Made by a program: the position numbers and the translations under genes. The notes below the pieces were generated by a model. That model was not told where the DNA came from. It worked only from the letters and a program-made list of their open reading frames with translations, and did no database searches. Shown piece by piece: positions 1-11,679 of a stretch of 64,000 bases of DNA (position 1 is the stretch's first letter; each line of letters starts with the position of its first letter). This DNA is from Pseudomonas graminis (lineage in GTDB: Bacteria > Pseudomonadota > Gammaproteobacteria > Pseudomonadales > Pseudomonadaceae), in assembly GCF_900111735.1 (NCBI RefSeq), contig NZ_FOHW01000005.1, positions 124,001 to 188,000 on the forward strand. Direction: 5' to 3'.

Positions 1-56
1 GGAAATTCCACGTCGATCACGGCGCCGATGATTTGAACGATACGTCCGCTACTCAT
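1..56 (-). CDS. atpD: ATP synthase F1 beta subunit, N-terminal fragment (cut by window edge)
   Basis: Only the first 18 codons are present. They read MSSGRIVQIIGAVIDVEF, the usual N terminus of bacterial F1 beta, the catalytic nucleotide-binding subunit. The ATG lies at 56-54 and the gene runs out of the window to the left. It starts 28 nt downstream of the atpG stop, as expected for the next gene in the atp operon. The identification rests on the short N terminus plus its position. Confidence 0.93.
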   Translation of the reverse strand, partial: MSSGRIVQIIGAVIDVEF

Positions 57-84
57 TAGCTGGATCCTCTGAATATTTGAACCG

Positions 85-945
85 TTAAACCGCGGCAGCG
101 CCGCCGACGATTTCCGAGATCTCTTGGGTGATCGCTGCCTGACGCGCCTTGTTGTAGATCAGCTGCAAATCGCTGATCAAATCACCGGCGTTGTCAGTGG
201 CGTTCTTCATCGCGATCATCCGCGCAGCCTGTTCAGCCGCGTTGTTCTCGACCACCGCCTGATAGACCTGCGACTCCACGTAACGGACCATCAAGCCGTC
301 CAGCAGCTCTTTGGCGTCGGGTTCGTACAGGTAATCCCAGTGGTGCTTGAGTTCTTGATCCTGGGTCGCGACCAACGGAATCAACTGCTCGACCGTTGGT
401 TGCTGAGTCATGGTGTTGATGAACTTGTTGGACACCACGGACAGGCGATCAATACGGCCCTCCAGGTAGGCATCCAGCATCACCTTGACGCTGCCGATCA
501 AATCGTTGATCGACGGCTCTTCGCCCAAGTGGCTGATCGCAGCGACGACGTTACCGCCGAAGTTGCGGAAAAACGCCGCACCTTTGCTGCCGACCACGCA
601 CAGATCGATCTCTACGCCGTTTTCACGGTTCTTCGCCATGTCCTTGACCAAAGCCTTGAACAGGTTGGTATTCAAGCCACCACACAGACCACGGTCACTG
701 CTCACCACGACGTAACCGACGCGCTTTACTTCGCGCTCGATCATGAAGGGATGACGGTATTCCGGGTTAGCGTTGGCGAGATGACCAATCACCTGGCGGA
801 TGCGCTCCGCGTAAGGACGGCTAGCAGCCATGCGCATTTGAGCCTTGCGCATTTTACTGACCGCCACTTTTTCCATGGCGCTGGTGATCTTTTGCGTGCT
901 TTTGATGCTCGCAATCTTGCTGCGAATCTCTTTTGCGCCTGCCAT
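85..945 (-). CDS. atpG: ATP synthase F1 gamma subunit
   Basis: This is the central rotor shaft of F1, which couples c-ring rotation to catalysis in the alpha3beta3 head at the inner membrane. The 286-residue protein has the family N terminus ([20 protein letters not shown]), a mid-protein [11 protein letters not shown] segment, and the conserved C-terminal helix ending [18 protein letters not shown]. Length is normal for gammaproteobacteria. It lies between atpA (50 nt gap with a hairpin) and atpD, in standard operon order. Confidence 0.98.
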   Translation of the reverse strand: MAGAKEIRSKIASIKSTQKITSAMEKVAVSKMRKAQMRMAASRPYAERIRQVIGHLANANPEYRHPFMIEREVKRVGYVVVSSDRGLCGGLNTNLFKALVKDMAKNRENGVEIDLCVVGSKGAAFFRNFGGNVVAAISHLGEEPSINDLIGSVKVMLDAYLEGRIDRLSVVSNKFINTMTQQPTVEQLIPLVATQDQELKHHWDYLYEPDAKELLDGLMVRYVESQVYQAVVENNAAEQAARMIAMKNATDNAGDLISDLQLIYNKARQAAITQEISEIVGGAAAV

Positions 946-966
946 GTAACACCTATCAGGTTAGCA

Positions 967-990
967 AGCGGGAGCCTCGCGGCTCCCGCT
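967..990 (-). promoter_or_regulatory. Intercistronic hairpin between atpA and atpG
   Basis: A perfect 10-bp inverted repeat (AGCGGGAGCC / GGCTCCCGCT) encloses a 4-nt loop. In the mRNA (minus strand) the loop reads GCGA, a GNRA-type tetraloop. No U-run follows, so a full terminator is unlikely. It more plausibly stabilises or segments the polycistronic atp mRNA. The structure is seen directly; the function is inference. Confidence 0.6.
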
Positions 991-995
991 GCGGC

Positions 996-2540
996 TTACC
1001 AGGTTTGGGTGGCCTTGAACTTCTCGATACCGGCTTTCAGGCCAGAATCGATTTCGTCATTGAAGTCACCCTTCACGTTGATCTTCGCCATCAAATCGGC
1101 GTGATCTCGGTTGAAGTAAGCAATCAGCGCTTGTTCAAAGCTGCCAACCTTGGCGATTTCAACGTCAGTCAGGAACCCACGCTCAGCGGCATACAGCGAC
1201 AGCGACATGTCAGCAATCGACATTGGCGCATATTGCTTCTGCTTCATCAGCTCGGTAACGCGCTGACCATGCTCAAGTTGCTTACGGGTCGCTTCGTCCA
1301 AGTCAGAGGCGAACTGGGCAAATGCTGCCAGTTCACGGTACTGAGCCAGAGCGGTACGGATACCACCGGAGAGCTTCTTGATGATCTTGGTCTGAGCGGC
1401 ACCACCCACACGGGATACCGAAACACCGGCGTTCACTGCCGGGCGGATGCCGGAGTTGAACATGGCCGATTCCAGGAAGATCTGACCGTCAGTGATGGAA
1501 ATCACGTTGGTCGGAACGAACGCGGAAACGTCGCCAGCCTGGGTTTCGATGATCGGCAATGCGGTCAGTGAGCCGGTTTTGCCGGTCACTGCGCCATTGG
1601 TGAACTTCTCTACGTACTCTTCCGAAACGCGGGATGCACGCTCCAGCAGACGGGAGTGGAGATAGAACACGTCGCCTGGGTAAGCTTCACGGCCTGGTGG
1701 ACGACGCAGCAGCAGGGAGATCTGGCGATAAGCCACAGCCTGCTTGGACAGATCGTCATAAACGATCAGTGCATCTTCACCGCGGTCGCGGAAGTATTCG
1801 CCCATGGTGCAACCGGAATACGGTGCCAGGAATTGCAGCGCTGGGGATTCGGAAGCACTGGCAGCCACGATGATCGTGTTGGCCAGAGCGCCGTTCTCTT
1901 CCAGTTTGCGAACCACGTTGGCGATGGTCGATTGCTTCTGACCGATTGCTACATAGACGCAGAAGATTCCGCTGTCTTTCTGATTGATGATAGCGTCGAT
2001 CGCCAGAGCGGTTTTACCGATCTGACGGTCACCGATGATCAGCTCGCGCTGGCCACGGCCGACCGGAATCATTGCATCGACAGCCTTGTAGCCAGTCTGT
2101 ACAGGCTGGTCTACCGACTTACGCCAGATCACGCCTGGAGCAACTTTCTCGACCGCGTCGGTCTCGGTGTTGTTCAGCGGACCTTTGCCGTCGACAGGGT
2201 TACCCAGTGCGTCGACAACGCGACCCAGCAGTTCCTTACCAACCGGAACCTCGAGGATACGGCCAGTGCACTTGGCGCTCATGCCTTCGGCCAGAGACTG
2301 GTAGGAGCCCAGTACAACGGCACCTACGGAGTCTTGCTCCAGGTTGAGAGCCATACCGAAGACGCCGCCCGGAAACTCGATCATTTCGCCGTACATTACG
2401 TCGGCGAGACCGTGAATCCGCACAATGCCGTCAGATACGCTGACGACAGTGCCTTCGTTACGGGCTTGGGAGGACACATCGAGCTTGTCGATGCGACCCT
2501 TGATGATTTCACTTATTTCGGAAGGATTGAGTTGCTGCAT
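996..2540 (-). CDS. atpA: ATP synthase F1 alpha subunit
   Basis: This is the non-catalytic nucleotide-binding subunit of F1. At 514 residues it has the usual length. The Walker A motif GDRQIGKT is at residues 170-177, and the [17 protein letters not shown] signature carries the arginine that reaches into the catalytic site of beta. The N terminus ([17 protein letters not shown]) matches the family, and an SD-like AGGGG precedes the ATG. It follows atpH with a 21-nt gap. Confidence 0.98.
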   Translation of the reverse strand: MQQLNPSEISEIIKGRIDKLDVSSQARNEGTVVSVSDGIVRIHGLADVMYGEMIEFPGGVFGMALNLEQDSVGAVVLGSYQSLAEGMSAKCTGRILEVPVGKELLGRVVDALGNPVDGKGPLNNTETDAVEKVAPGVIWRKSVDQPVQTGYKAVDAMIPVGRGQRELIIGDRQIGKTALAIDAIINQKDSGIFCVYVAIGQKQSTIANVVRKLEENGALANTIIVAASASESPALQFLAPYSGCTMGEYFRDRGEDALIVYDDLSKQAVAYRQISLLLRRPPGREAYPGDVFYLHSRLLERASRVSEEYVEKFTNGAVTGKTGSLTALPIIETQAGDVSAFVPTNVISITDGQIFLESAMFNSGIRPAVNAGVSVSRVGGAAQTKIIKKLSGGIRTALAQYRELAAFAQFASDLDEATRKQLEHGQRVTELMKQKQYAPMSIADMSLSLYAAERGFLTDVEIAKVGSFEQALIAYFNRDHADLMAKINVKGDFNDEIDSGLKAGIEKFKATQTW

Positions 2541-2561
2541 TGCTCTGCTGCCCCTTCAAAC

Positions 2562-3098
2562 TCAAGATTTCAATGCTTCGGCTAGTTGCGCGAGTTTGCC
2601 GCGAACTGAGCCATCGATAACCAGGTCGCCAGCGCGGATAACGACACCACCGATCAGGGTGGCATCCTCCGCAGCGTGCAGGCGCACTTCCCGGCCGAGC
2701 CGTGCACTGAGAACCTTGGCGAGTTTGTCTTGCTGTTCTTGGTTCAATGCAAAAGCACTGGTCACATCCACATCTACCGACTTTTCCTGCTCGGCCTTGT
2801 ACAGGTCGAACAGCTCGGAGATCTCCGGCAAAAGCGGGAGGCGGTCGTTTTCTGCAACGACCTGGATGAAATTCTGTGCCTTGGCATCGAACTTGTCGCC
2901 GCACACTTCAATAAAAGTGGCTGCCTTGTCTGCGCTCGTCAGTCGCGGGGCCTTGAGCATGCGCTGCATCGTGTCGTCTTGCGACACTGCAGCAGCCAGG
3001 CCGAGCATGGCTGACCAATTGGCCAGTTGCTGGTGCGCCTGTGCATGCTCGAAGGCTGCCTTAGCGTAAGGTCGGGCCAACGTGGTCAGTTCTGCCAT
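2562..3098 (-). CDS. atpH: ATP synthase F1 delta subunit
   Basis: This is the stator subunit that links the peripheral stalk (b dimer) to the top of F1. It has 178 residues and begins [19 protein letters not shown], the conserved OSCP/delta N terminus. The C-terminal part carries the family signature around [20 protein letters not shown]. It starts 12 nt after the atpF stop and ends 21 nt before atpA. Confidence 0.97.
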   Translation of the reverse strand: MAELTTLARPYAKAAFEHAQAHQQLANWSAMLGLAAAVSQDDTMQRMLKAPRLTSADKAATFIEVCGDKFDAKAQNFIQVVAENDRLPLLPEISELFDLYKAEQEKSVDVDVTSAFALNQEQQDKLAKVLSARLGREVRLHAAEDATLIGGVVIRAGDLVIDGSVRGKLAQLAEALKS

Positions 3099-3110
3099 GA
3101 TCGCCCTCGC

Positions 3111-3581
3111 TTAAATTTCAGCAGCCAGTTTGTTTACCAGCTCCGCGTGCGCGTTTTGATCGATTGTGGCACCCAGGATCTTCTCTGCGCCGTTGACTGC
3201 CAGGCTACCCAGTTGGGCGCGCAGCGCGTCTTTGACGCCGTTCAGTTCCTGTTCGATCTCGGCCTGAGCCTGAGCCTTGATGCGGTCAGCTTCAACGCGA
3301 GCCTGTTCACGGGCTTCGTCGACAATCTGGGTACCGCGTTTCTTGGCTTGCTCAATGATCTCAGCTGCCTGAGCCTTAGCTTCGCGCAGTTGCTGACCCA
3401 CTTTATCTTGGGCCAGCTCCAGGTCGCGAGCTGCTCGTGTAGCAGCGTCCAGTCCATCCGCAATCTTCTTCTGACGTTCGTGCAAAGCCGCGATGACCGG
3501 AGGCCACACGAACTTCATGCAGAACAGCACAAAAATGAAGAACGCAACGGACTGGCCAATCAGGGTTGCATTAATGTTCAC
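3111..3581 (-). CDS. atpF: ATP synthase Fo b subunit
   Basis: This is the peripheral-stalk subunit. The 156-residue protein has one N-terminal membrane helix (about residues 5-27, [20 protein letters not shown]) followed by a long charged Ala/Glu/Lys/Arg-rich coiled coil that dimerises and binds delta. The length equals that of typical gammaproteobacterial b. It lies between atpE (57 nt gap) and atpH (12 nt gap). Confidence 0.97.
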   Translation of the reverse strand: MNINATLIGQSVAFFIFVLFCMKFVWPPVIAALHERQKKIADGLDAATRAARDLELAQDKVGQQLREAKAQAAEIIEQAKKRGTQIVDEAREQARVEADRIKAQAQAEIEQELNGVKDALRAQLGSLAVNGAEKILGATIDQNAHAELVNKLAAEI

Positions 3582-3620
3582 GCCAACACCTCGCTCGTTC
3601 GTTGTCCATCACACCAATCA

Positions 3621-3636
3621 ACTCGAAAATTCGAGT
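3621..3636 (-). promoter_or_regulatory. Small hairpin just after the atpE stop
   Basis: A 6-bp inverted repeat (ACTCGA / TCGAGT) with a 4-nt AT loop begins 2 nt past the atpE stop codon. It lies in the atpE-atpF gap. It may protect the upstream atpE message, which must be translated more often than its neighbours to supply the c ring. The stem is short, so confidence is low. Confidence 0.35.
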
Positions 3637-3638
3637 GA

Positions 3639-3911
<273 letters not shown>

Positions 3912-3989
3912 TTACGTCGTATTGGTTAGGTTTTCTTAGATTAAAGCGGTAAAGCAAAATCGTCTCTTACATCAAGCCCTCGCGGGCAC

Positions 3990-4009
3990 CCCCTCACCGA
4001 AGTGAGGGG
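3990..4009 (-). promoter_or_regulatory. UUCG-tetraloop hairpin between atpB and atpE
   Basis: An 8-bp perfect stem (CCCCTCAC / GTGAGGGG) closes a loop that reads TTCG in the mRNA sense. This gives a C(UUCG)G hairpin, one of the most stable RNA tetraloops known. It starts 24 nt after the atpB stop and leaves about 93 nt before the atpE start. It probably acts as a stability or processing element. No U-run follows it. Confidence 0.6.
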
Positions 4010-4033
4010 ATCATCAGACTCGCCAGGCGGGTC

Positions 4034-5327
<1,294 letters not shown>

Positions 5328-5403
5328 CACATGGGCTCCTCGTAAGCCGGCCGCCAAAATCAACAACTTGGCATAAATTGTGCCGACAAAATGCGCGCAG
5401 AGT

Positions 5404-5425
5404 ATAGGGGCGGTTCAGCCCCTAT
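5404..5425. terminator. Inverted repeat between atpI promoter region and parB
   Basis: A perfect 8-bp stem (ATAGGGGC / GCCCCTAT) with a 6-nt loop lies in the 146-nt gap between atpI and the parB stop. Read on the minus strand it is about 49 nt downstream of... the atpI start side, so it precedes atpI rather than following parB's coding end by more than 48 nt in the opposite sense. It could be an element in the leader of the atp operon. A U-run is weak. Confidence 0.35.
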
Positions 5426-5473
5426 TCAACTGCCAGGTAGTGATTTCCGACTACCCGCTACGCATGATTTGTT

Positions 5474-6346
5474 TCAGCGAATGTGAGCGAGCACACCCTG
5501 TAGCTCATCCAGCGAGTTGTAACGGATGACCAACTGACCTTTGCCCTTCTGTCCATGGCGGATTTGCACTGCGGAGCCCAGCCGCTCGGCAAGGCGCTGC
5601 TCCAGACGTGTAATGTCAGGATCAGCCTTCACCGGCTCTGCAGCCTCCTGTTTTCCGCTGAGCCACTGGCGAACCAGTGCCTCAGTCTGGCGCACGGTCA
5701 AACCGCGTGCGACAACGTGTCGCGCCCCTTCAACCTGCTGATCTTCGGGCAGACCCAGCAGCGCACGGGCGTGGCCCATCTCCAGATCACCATGGGAGAG
5801 CATGGTCTTGATGACTTCCGGCAATGCGATCAGTCGCAGCAGATTCGCTACGCTGACTCGCGACTTGCCGACCGCTTCGGCCACCTGCTGTTGGGTCAGC
5901 TGAAATTCCTGCTGCAAACGCTGCAGGGCAATCGCTTCCTCGATCGGATTCAAGTCTTCGCGCTGGATGTTCTCGATCAACGCCATCGCGATGGCCGCTT
6001 CATCCGGCACGTCACGCACCATGGCGGGAATCGTTTCGATCCCAGCCTGCTGGCTGGCGCGCCAGCGGCGTTCACCAGCAATGATCTCGAAGCGGTTGTC
6101 AGCAATGGGGCGGACCACGATCGGCTGCATTACCCCTTGCGCCTTGATCGAGTTCGCCAGTTCTTCCAGCGCTTGAGGATCCATGTCACGACGCGGCTGA
6201 TATTTGCCTCGTTGAATCAGGTCCAGCGGAATGTGCTGAAGCTCGCGCTCACTGGCCTTCACCGCCTGTTCTTCCAATGCGCTGACGGTGGGGCTGCTCA
6301 GCAGTGCGTCCAGCCCACGTCCGAGTCCACGTTTCTTGACGGCCAT
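5474..6346 (-). CDS. parB: Chromosome partition protein ParB
   Basis: This DNA-binding CTPase loads at parS and spreads to mark the origin region for segregation. It has 290 residues. The N terminus MAVKKRGLGRGLDALL is the ParA-interacting segment. The CTP-binding boxes are GERRWRA (91-97) and ENIQRED (125-131). A helix-turn-helix follows at about 149-175, and a C-terminal dimerisation domain ends the protein. It is 9 nt downstream of parA. Cognate parS sites are present inside recF in this window. Confidence 0.97.
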   Translation of the reverse strand: MAVKKRGLGRGLDALLSSPTVSALEEQAVKASERELQHIPLDLIQRGKYQPRRDMDPQALEELANSIKAQGVMQPIVVRPIADNRFEIIAGERRWRASQQAGIETIPAMVRDVPDEAAIAMALIENIQREDLNPIEEAIALQRLQQEFQLTQQQVAEAVGKSRVSVANLLRLIALPEVIKTMLSHGDLEMGHARALLGLPEDQQVEGARHVVARGLTVRQTEALVRQWLSGKQEAAEPVKADPDITRLEQRLAERLGSAVQIRHGQKGKGQLVIRYNSLDELQGVLAHIR

Positions 6347-6355
6347 GGAATTTCC

Positions 6356-7150
6356 TTAAGTGGGCTGAGCCGCGGTGCGACTGCCGCGACGTTGGCGACG
6401 GACCATCTCGCCCGCAAGCGCCAGGTAAGCCAGCGCGCCGCGAGAAGTCTTGTCGTACGCCAGTGCCGGCATACCGAAGCTTGGCGCCTCGGCCAGACGA
6501 ATATTGCGCGGAATAACGGTGTCGTACAGCTGCTCGCCGAAGTGCTCTTTGAGCTGTGCCGAAACATCGTTGATCAGGCTGAGCCGCGGGTCATACATGG
6601 TCCGCAGCAAACCTTCGATTTTGAGTTGGGGATTGAGCAATTCACCGATGCGCTTGATGTTATCCACAAGGTCGCTCAAACCTTCGAGCGCGAAGTACTC
6701 ACACTGCATGGGGATAATAACGCCATCGGCCGCAACCAACGCGTTGAGCGTCAACATTGAAAGCGACGGAGGGCAGTCAATGAGTATGTAATCGTAATTT
6801 TCGCGGATGGGCGCCAGCGCTGAACGCAGGCGGGATTCCTTCATCTGCATTTCCAGCAGAACTACCTCGGCAGCCGTCAGATCGCGGTTTGCCGGTAGCA
6901 GCTGATATCCGCCGTGTTCGGAAAAGTGGATGGCCTGATTCAGATCGCACTCGCCAATCAGCAAATCGTAGACCGAATGCTCAAGCGCGTGCTTATCCAC
7001 ACCACTGCCCATGGTGGCATTGCCTTGTGGGTCGAGATCGATCAGCAGCACCCGACGCTTGGTAGCCACCAGCGACGCCGCGAGGTTGATGCAGGTTGTG
7101 GTTTTGCCCACCCCGCCTTTTTGGTTCGCTATCGCGAATACCTTAGCCAT
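6356..7150 (-). CDS. parA: Chromosome partition ATPase ParA (Soj family)
   Basis: This deviant Walker ATPase moves ParB-parS complexes along the nucleoid. The 264-residue protein opens with MAKVFAIANQKGGVGKTT, which holds the deviant Walker A motif at residues 11-18. DYILIDCPPSLSMLTLNAL forms Walker B. There is no N-terminal HTH, so this is the chromosomal type. Two exact DnaA boxes (6660-6668 and 6993-7001) lie inside the coding sequence. It follows rsmG by 18 nt. Confidence 0.97.
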   Translation of the reverse strand: MAKVFAIANQKGGVGKTTTCINLAASLVATKRRVLLIDLDPQGNATMGSGVDKHALEHSVYDLLIGECDLNQAIHFSEHGGYQLLPANRDLTAAEVVLLEMQMKESRLRSALAPIRENYDYILIDCPPSLSMLTLNALVAADGVIIPMQCEYFALEGLSDLVDNIKRIGELLNPQLKIEGLLRTMYDPRLSLINDVSAQLKEHFGEQLYDTVIPRNIRLAEAPSFGMPALAYDKTSRGALAYLALAGEMVRRQRRGSRTAAQPT

Positions 7151-7168
7151 TCTTGCTTGTGTTCCCTG

Positions 7169-7813
7169 TCATGCCGAGCGGCGCAGTATCAGCAGATGCC
7201 GTTGACCTTGGCAACCGGGTACGGCCAAGGCTTGCGCGCTTTCCAGATGAAAATCTGCGGGCAATGCTACCAGTTCATCCACTGGATGAAGACCCTTCAT
7301 TGCCAACCAGCGCGTTTCAGCGTCGCCCATATGCCGAGTCCACTGGGTAAAGTCTTCCAGACTGCTGAAGGCGCGGGAGATGATGCCGTTGAACGGCAGC
7401 GCAGGCTGGAAAGCTTCGGCGCGGCTGTGGATAACTTGCAGGTTGGCGAGCGCGAGCTCCAGTTTTACCTGGGTCAGAAACCGGGTCTTCTTGCCGTTGC
7501 TGTCGAGCACCGTGACTTTCATGTCCGGGAACAGGATGGCAAGCGGTATGCCAGGCATCCCACCGCCGCTACCGACGTCCAGCTGACGCTCACCTTCGAT
7601 GAAACGCACCACGCTCAAACTATCCAGCAGATGTCGAGACACCATCTCATCAGGATCACGAACAGCGGTCAGGTTGTACGCCTTGTTCCACTTGATCAGC
7701 AAGGCCAGATACGCCAGCAACTGGCTGTGTTGACTCTCGCTTAACTCGACGCCGAGCTCTCGAGCGCCAAGGGTCAGTTCTTCTGCATGCTGCGGGGTAA
7801 CCATCGAACTCAA
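7169..7813 (-). CDS. rsmG: 16S rRNA (guanine527-N7)-methyltransferase
   Basis: It methylates G527 of 16S rRNA with S-adenosylmethionine; loss gives low-level streptomycin resistance in other bacteria. It has 214 residues and a SAM-binding motif [16 protein letters not shown] at about 78-93. The start overlaps the mnmG stop by 4 nt (ATGA), indicating translational coupling. An in-frame ATG three codons downstream is a possible alternative start. A DnaA box lies at 7426-7434. Confidence 0.97.
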   Translation of the reverse strand: MSSMVTPQHAEELTLGARELGVELSESQHSQLLAYLALLIKWNKAYNLTAVRDPDEMVSRHLLDSLSVVRFIEGERQLDVGSGGGMPGIPLAILFPDMKVTVLDSNGKKTRFLTQVKLELALANLQVIHSRAEAFQPALPFNGIISRAFSSLEDFTQWTRHMGDAETRWLAMKGLHPVDELVALPADFHLESAQALAVPGCQGQRHLLILRRSA

Positions 7814-9711
7814 GCGCTTTGCTCCAACTGACGGCCCGCGCCGCGTTTTTTCAAATGAATCATCAACAGAGAGATCGCCGCTGGTGTGACGCCCGGAATC
7901 CTTGAGGCCTGGCCGAGCGTTTCCGGACGAGTTATCCCCAGCTTGCTCTGGATTTCTTTGGAAAGACCGGAAATCCCGGTGTAATCGATATCTTCAGGGA
8001 GTCGTGTGTTTTCGCTGGCGCGCAAACGAGCGATCTCATCCTGCTGACGGTCGATGTAACCGGCGTACTTGGTTTTGATTTCGACTTGTTCAGCGACCTG
8101 CGGGTCAGGCGAGCCGTTACCGGTCAGCGCAACAAGGCTGGCGTAGTCCACTTCGGGACGGCTCAGCAGATTCAGCAGATTGTATTCGTGGGTCAACGGC
8201 GTGCCGAAGTGCGCCGAGACCGCATCGCCCTGCTCGGTACCCGGACGAATCCAGGTGGACTTCAGGCGCTGTTCCTCGAGTTCGATGCCTTCACGCTTGG
8301 CACAGAACGCCGCCCAGCGGGCATCGTCGACCAACCCGAGCGCCCGACCCTGTTCGGTCAAGCGCAAGTCCGCGTTGTCTTCACGCAGAATCAAGCGGTA
8401 CTCGGCGCGCGAGGTGAACATCCGGTACGGCTCTTGGGTGCCCAGCGTAATCAGGTCATCCACAAGCACGCCGATGTAGGCCTCATCCCGACGCGGACAC
8501 CAGCTGTCCTTGCCTTGAGCCCGAAGGGCCGCATTTGCACCGGCGAGTAAACCTTGCGCACCGGCCTCTTCGTAACCGGTCGTGCCGTTGATCTGTCCGG
8601 CGAAAAACAACCCACCGATAACCTTGGTTTCCAGGCTGTACTTCAGGTCACGCGGATCGAAATAGTCGTACTCGATGGCATAGCCAGGCCGCACGATATG
8701 GGCATTTTCCATCCCGCGAATAGAGCGAACGATCTGCAGCTGTACGTCGAACGGCAGCGATGTCGATATACCGTTCGGATAAAGCTCATGGGTCGTCAAA
8801 CCTTCCGGTTCGATAAACACCTGATGGCTTTCCTTGTCGGCAAAACGATGGATCTTGTCTTCGATCGACGGGCAATAGCGAGGGCCGACACCTTCGATCT
8901 CCCCGGCAGCAGAATACATCGGCGACCTATCCAGATTCGCAGCGATGATTTCGTGGGTTCGAGCGTTGGTGTGGGTAATCCAGCAGCTGACCTGGCTCGG
9001 GTGCTGAGCCTTGGAGCCCATAAACGACATCACCGGGATCGGCGTATCACCCGGTTGTTCGGTCATCACCGAGAAATCTACAGATCGTCCGTCAATGCGC
9101 GGGGGGGTGCCCGTTTTCAGGCGACCCACTCTCAGCGGCAACTCACGGAGCCTGCGCGCAAGCGCAATTGACGGCGGATCACCGGCGCGACCGCCCGAGT
9201 AGTTCTGCAGACCAATGTGGATAAGCCCGCCGAGAAAGGTACCTGTGGTGAGAACCACTGAGTCGGCGAGAAAACGCAGCCCCATCTGAGTCACTACGCC
9301 CCGCACCTGGTCCTGCTCGACGATCAGGTCGTCGCATGCTTGCTGGAATATCCACAGGTTAGGCTGGTTTTCGATGATCTCTCTGACCGCTGCCTTGTAC
9401 AGCACGCGGTCAGCTTGGGCACGCGTCGCCCGGACAGCTGGGCCCTTGCGGCTGTTTAGCACGCGAAACTGGATACCACTTTTGTCAGTGGCCGTTGCCA
9501 TCGCACCACCAAGTGCATCGATCTCTTTGACCAGATGACTTTTGCCGATGCCACCAATGGCCGGGTTGCAACTCATTTGGCCGAGGGTTTCCACGTTGTG
9601 CGTAAGCAGCAGGGTGGTAGCACCCATACGCGCGGACGCCAGTGCTGCCTCGGTACCGGCATGACCGCCGCCGATGACGATCACTTGAAAACGGGAAGGG
9701 AAATCCACCAC
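7810..9711 (-). CDS. mnmG: tRNA uridine-34 5-carboxymethylaminomethyl modification enzyme, FAD subunit
   Basis: With MnmE it installs the cmnm5 group on wobble U34 of tRNAs that read NNA/NNG codons. It has 633 residues and an N-terminal FAD-binding [13 protein letters not shown] motif. Family cysteines occur in [14 protein letters not shown] and in [12 protein letters not shown]. The start ATG at 9711 is preceded by an AGG-type ribosome site. It forms an overlapping operon with rsmG, and a DnaA box lies at 9216-9224. Confidence 0.98.
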   Translation of the reverse strand: MVDFPSRFQVIVIGGGHAGTEAALASARMGATTLLLTHNVETLGQMSCNPAIGGIGKSHLVKEIDALGGAMATATDKSGIQFRVLNSRKGPAVRATRAQADRVLYKAAVREIIENQPNLWIFQQACDDLIVEQDQVRGVVTQMGLRFLADSVVLTTGTFLGGLIHIGLQNYSGGRAGDPPSIALARRLRELPLRVGRLKTGTPPRIDGRSVDFSVMTEQPGDTPIPVMSFMGSKAQHPSQVSCWITHTNARTHEIIAANLDRSPMYSAAGEIEGVGPRYCPSIEDKIHRFADKESHQVFIEPEGLTTHELYPNGISTSLPFDVQLQIVRSIRGMENAHIVRPGYAIEYDYFDPRDLKYSLETKVIGGLFFAGQINGTTGYEEAGAQGLLAGANAALRAQGKDSWCPRRDEAYIGVLVDDLITLGTQEPYRMFTSRAEYRLILREDNADLRLTEQGRALGLVDDARWAAFCAKREGIELEEQRLKSTWIRPGTEQGDAVSAHFGTPLTHEYNLLNLLSRPEVDYASLVALTGNGSPDPQVAEQVEIKTKYAGYIDRQQDEIARLRASENTRLPEDIDYTGISGLSKEIQSKLGITRPETLGQASRIPGVTPAAISLLMIHLKKRGAGRQLEQSA

Positions 9712-10230
9712 GCACCTCGTGCCTGTTGATTGGGGGGAATAGGAATGGCGGCAAGTATAGGCACTTACCCCCCCTTAAGAAACCCGTTGCGCAAAATCTA
9801 ACCAGCTGTGGATGAATGGCGGTTATAGAAATTAAAAAGAAAGAAATTTATAAGATCTTTGTTTTTATGTTTATATTTACTGAGGCCACTTTCTGTGGAT
9901 AAAGCTCTGAAGCCCTTTTATTACGTGATGTACAGACCATCAAAAGTCTGTGTCCATGTGGGCAAGAGGCCCTTGGATAACCTGTCTAAGCCTGTGGATT
10001 AAATGATAGGTTGTCCACAGGCGCAATTATCCTCAGCTCAGGTGCGTGTTTATCAACCGAGCTTAGCCGCGGTTATACACAGGGCTTAATCGGAAAATGA
10101 TCCGCTGAGCGGTCAAATTCGACGCGCAGACATCCCCCATTGCACTGATCGGGAATCAGGCAAAGTCGGATGAGTGAATGGGATGTGGCAGATCCGGAGA
10201 GATTGACCTGCCTGGGGATGGAGCGTAGCG
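9712..10230. other. Origin-like AT-rich intergenic region between mnmG and mnmE
   Basis: There is no coding gene in these 519 bases. An AT-rich block (about 9822-9888) is followed by an exact DnaA box TGTGGATAA at 9894-9902. One-mismatch boxes lie at 9807-9815, 9993-10001, 10011-10019 and 10073-10081 (TTATACACA, the E. coli R2 form). The 9888-9956 segment closely resembles 14393-14457 in the rpmH-dnaA origin, including GATGTACAGA and a downstream TCTGT arm. It looks like a second or degenerate origin module. Two origin segments have been described in P. aeruginosa, as far as I recall. Confidence 0.7.
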
Positions 10231-11601
10231 CTATTTGCCAATGCAAAAGCTGGAGAAAATTCTTCCCAACAAATCGTCAGAGCTGAAGGCGCCGGTGATT
10301 TCACCCAAGGACTGCTGAGCTTGGCGCAGATCCTCTGCAAGCAGCTCACCAGCGCCGGCCAAGGTCAACTGTGAGCGTCCATGCTCAAGAGAGGCGCTTG
10401 CCTTGTGCAACGCCTCAAGGTGGCGTCGTCGCGCACTGAAGCTTCCTTCAGCTGTTTGCTGATACCCCATGCACGACTTCAGATGCTCGCGCAAAAGCTC
10501 CACGCCTCCACCACCCGCCTTGGCGCTGAGATTGATGGTCACGTGGCCACCGACGCTGGTCACCAGTTCCACCGGTTCATCACTTAGGTCCACCTTGTTA
10601 CGAATCAGCGTGACATGGGCCGGGTCAGGTCGTTGATCGAGGAACTCTGGCCACAACGCGAACGGATCGCCTGCCTCGGGTGCTGTCGCATCCACTACCA
10701 GCAAAATGCGGTCTGCCTGGCCTATTGCCTGAAGCGCGCGTTGAACGCCTATTTTTTCCACCTGATCGTCGGTATTGCGCAGACCTGCGGTGTCCACCAC
10801 GTGGAGCGGCATGCCATCAATGTGAATATGTTCGCGCAGGACATCCCGGGTTGTGCCGGCAATCTCAGTCACGATCGCCGCTTCTTTGCCCGCGAGTGCA
10901 TTCAACAGGCTGGATTTGCCGGCATTGGGCCTGCCTGCAATAACCACATTCATGCCATCCCTGAGCAACGCGCCCTGATTGGCTTCGTGCAGCACTGTGG
11001 ATAACTGGTTGCGCACATTATCCAACATGCTCAGCACGTGGCCATCCGCGAGAAAGTCGATTTCCTCCTCCGGAAAGTCGATGGCCGCTTCAACGTAAAT
11101 GCGCAAGCTGATCAGTTTCTCCGTGAGTTCATGGACTCGTTGGGAAAATGCACCCTGCAGCGACCTCAAGGCGTTCCGCGCGGCCTGAGCAGAACTTGCT
11201 TCAATTAGGTCAGCGATCGCCTCGGCTTGGGCAAGATCAAGCTTGTCATTGAGAAACGCGCGTTCGCTGAATTCACCCGGCCGCGCCAGGCGGCACCCCA
11301 GTTGCACGCAACGTTGCAGCAACATGTCCAGAACAACCGGCCCGCCATGTCCTTGAAGCTCGAGCACATCTTCCCCAGTGAACGAGTTAGGGCCTGAAAA
11401 GTAGAGACCGATGCCCTCGTCGATTACTGCGCCGTTTGCTTCTTTAAAGGCGCCGTAATGTGCATAACGAGGTTGTGGCAGTTTGCCAAGAATTGCCTCG
11501 GCACATTTGCTGGCCTGGGGGCCGGAAATACGGACGATGCCGACGCCTCCTCGTCCGGGAGCAGTCGCAATGGCCGCGATGGTTTCAAAAAGAACGTTCA
11601 T
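10231..11601 (-). CDS. mnmE: tRNA modification GTPase MnmE
   Basis: This is the GTPase partner of MnmG in wobble-uridine modification. From ATG 11601 it has 456 residues: an N-terminal formyl-THF-binding domain ([19 protein letters not shown]), a G domain with P-loop GRPNAGKSS at 223-231, and the C-terminal FCIGK whose cysteine is required. A 14-codon upstream extension is open but lacks the conserved start. A DnaA box is present at 10996-11004. Confidence 0.97.
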   Translation of the reverse strand: MNVLFETIAAIATAPGRGGVGIVRISGPQASKCAEAILGKLPQPRYAHYGAFKEANGAVIDEGIGLYFSGPNSFTGEDVLELQGHGGPVVLDMLLQRCVQLGCRLARPGEFSERAFLNDKLDLAQAEAIADLIEASSAQAARNALRSLQGAFSQRVHELTEKLISLRIYVEAAIDFPEEEIDFLADGHVLSMLDNVRNQLSTVLHEANQGALLRDGMNVVIAGRPNAGKSSLLNALAGKEAAIVTEIAGTTRDVLREHIHIDGMPLHVVDTAGLRNTDDQVEKIGVQRALQAIGQADRILLVVDATAPEAGDPFALWPEFLDQRPDPAHVTLIRNKVDLSDEPVELVTSVGGHVTINLSAKAGGGGVELLREHLKSCMGYQQTAEGSFSARRRHLEALHKASASLEHGRSQLTLAGAGELLAEDLRQAQQSLGEITGAFSSDDLLGRIFSSFCIGK

Positions 11602-11631
11602 GGGCCGACTCCTGGGCAACTGACGGATAGC

Positions 11632-11656
11632 AAAACGCCCCACGAGGGGGCGTTTT
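11632..11656 (-). terminator. Rho-independent terminator after yidC
   Basis: A 10-bp stem AAAACGCCCC / GGGGCGTTTT with a 5-nt loop lies 24 nt past the yidC stop, followed by a short T-rich tract on the minus strand. It ends the rpmH-rnpA-yidD-yidC transcript and separates it from mnmE. Confidence 0.75.
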
Positions 11657-11679
11657 GAATAACTTGTTAACAGGGTAGA

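Noticed and set aside
124-1104. 326-codon plus-strand frame over atpG and atpA
   Set aside because: Antisense to two conserved ATP synthase genes and without a family match.
10794-10807. parS-like CCACGTGG inside mnmE
   Set aside because: It differs from GTTCCACGTGGAAC at four flanking positions, too many for a credible ParB site.
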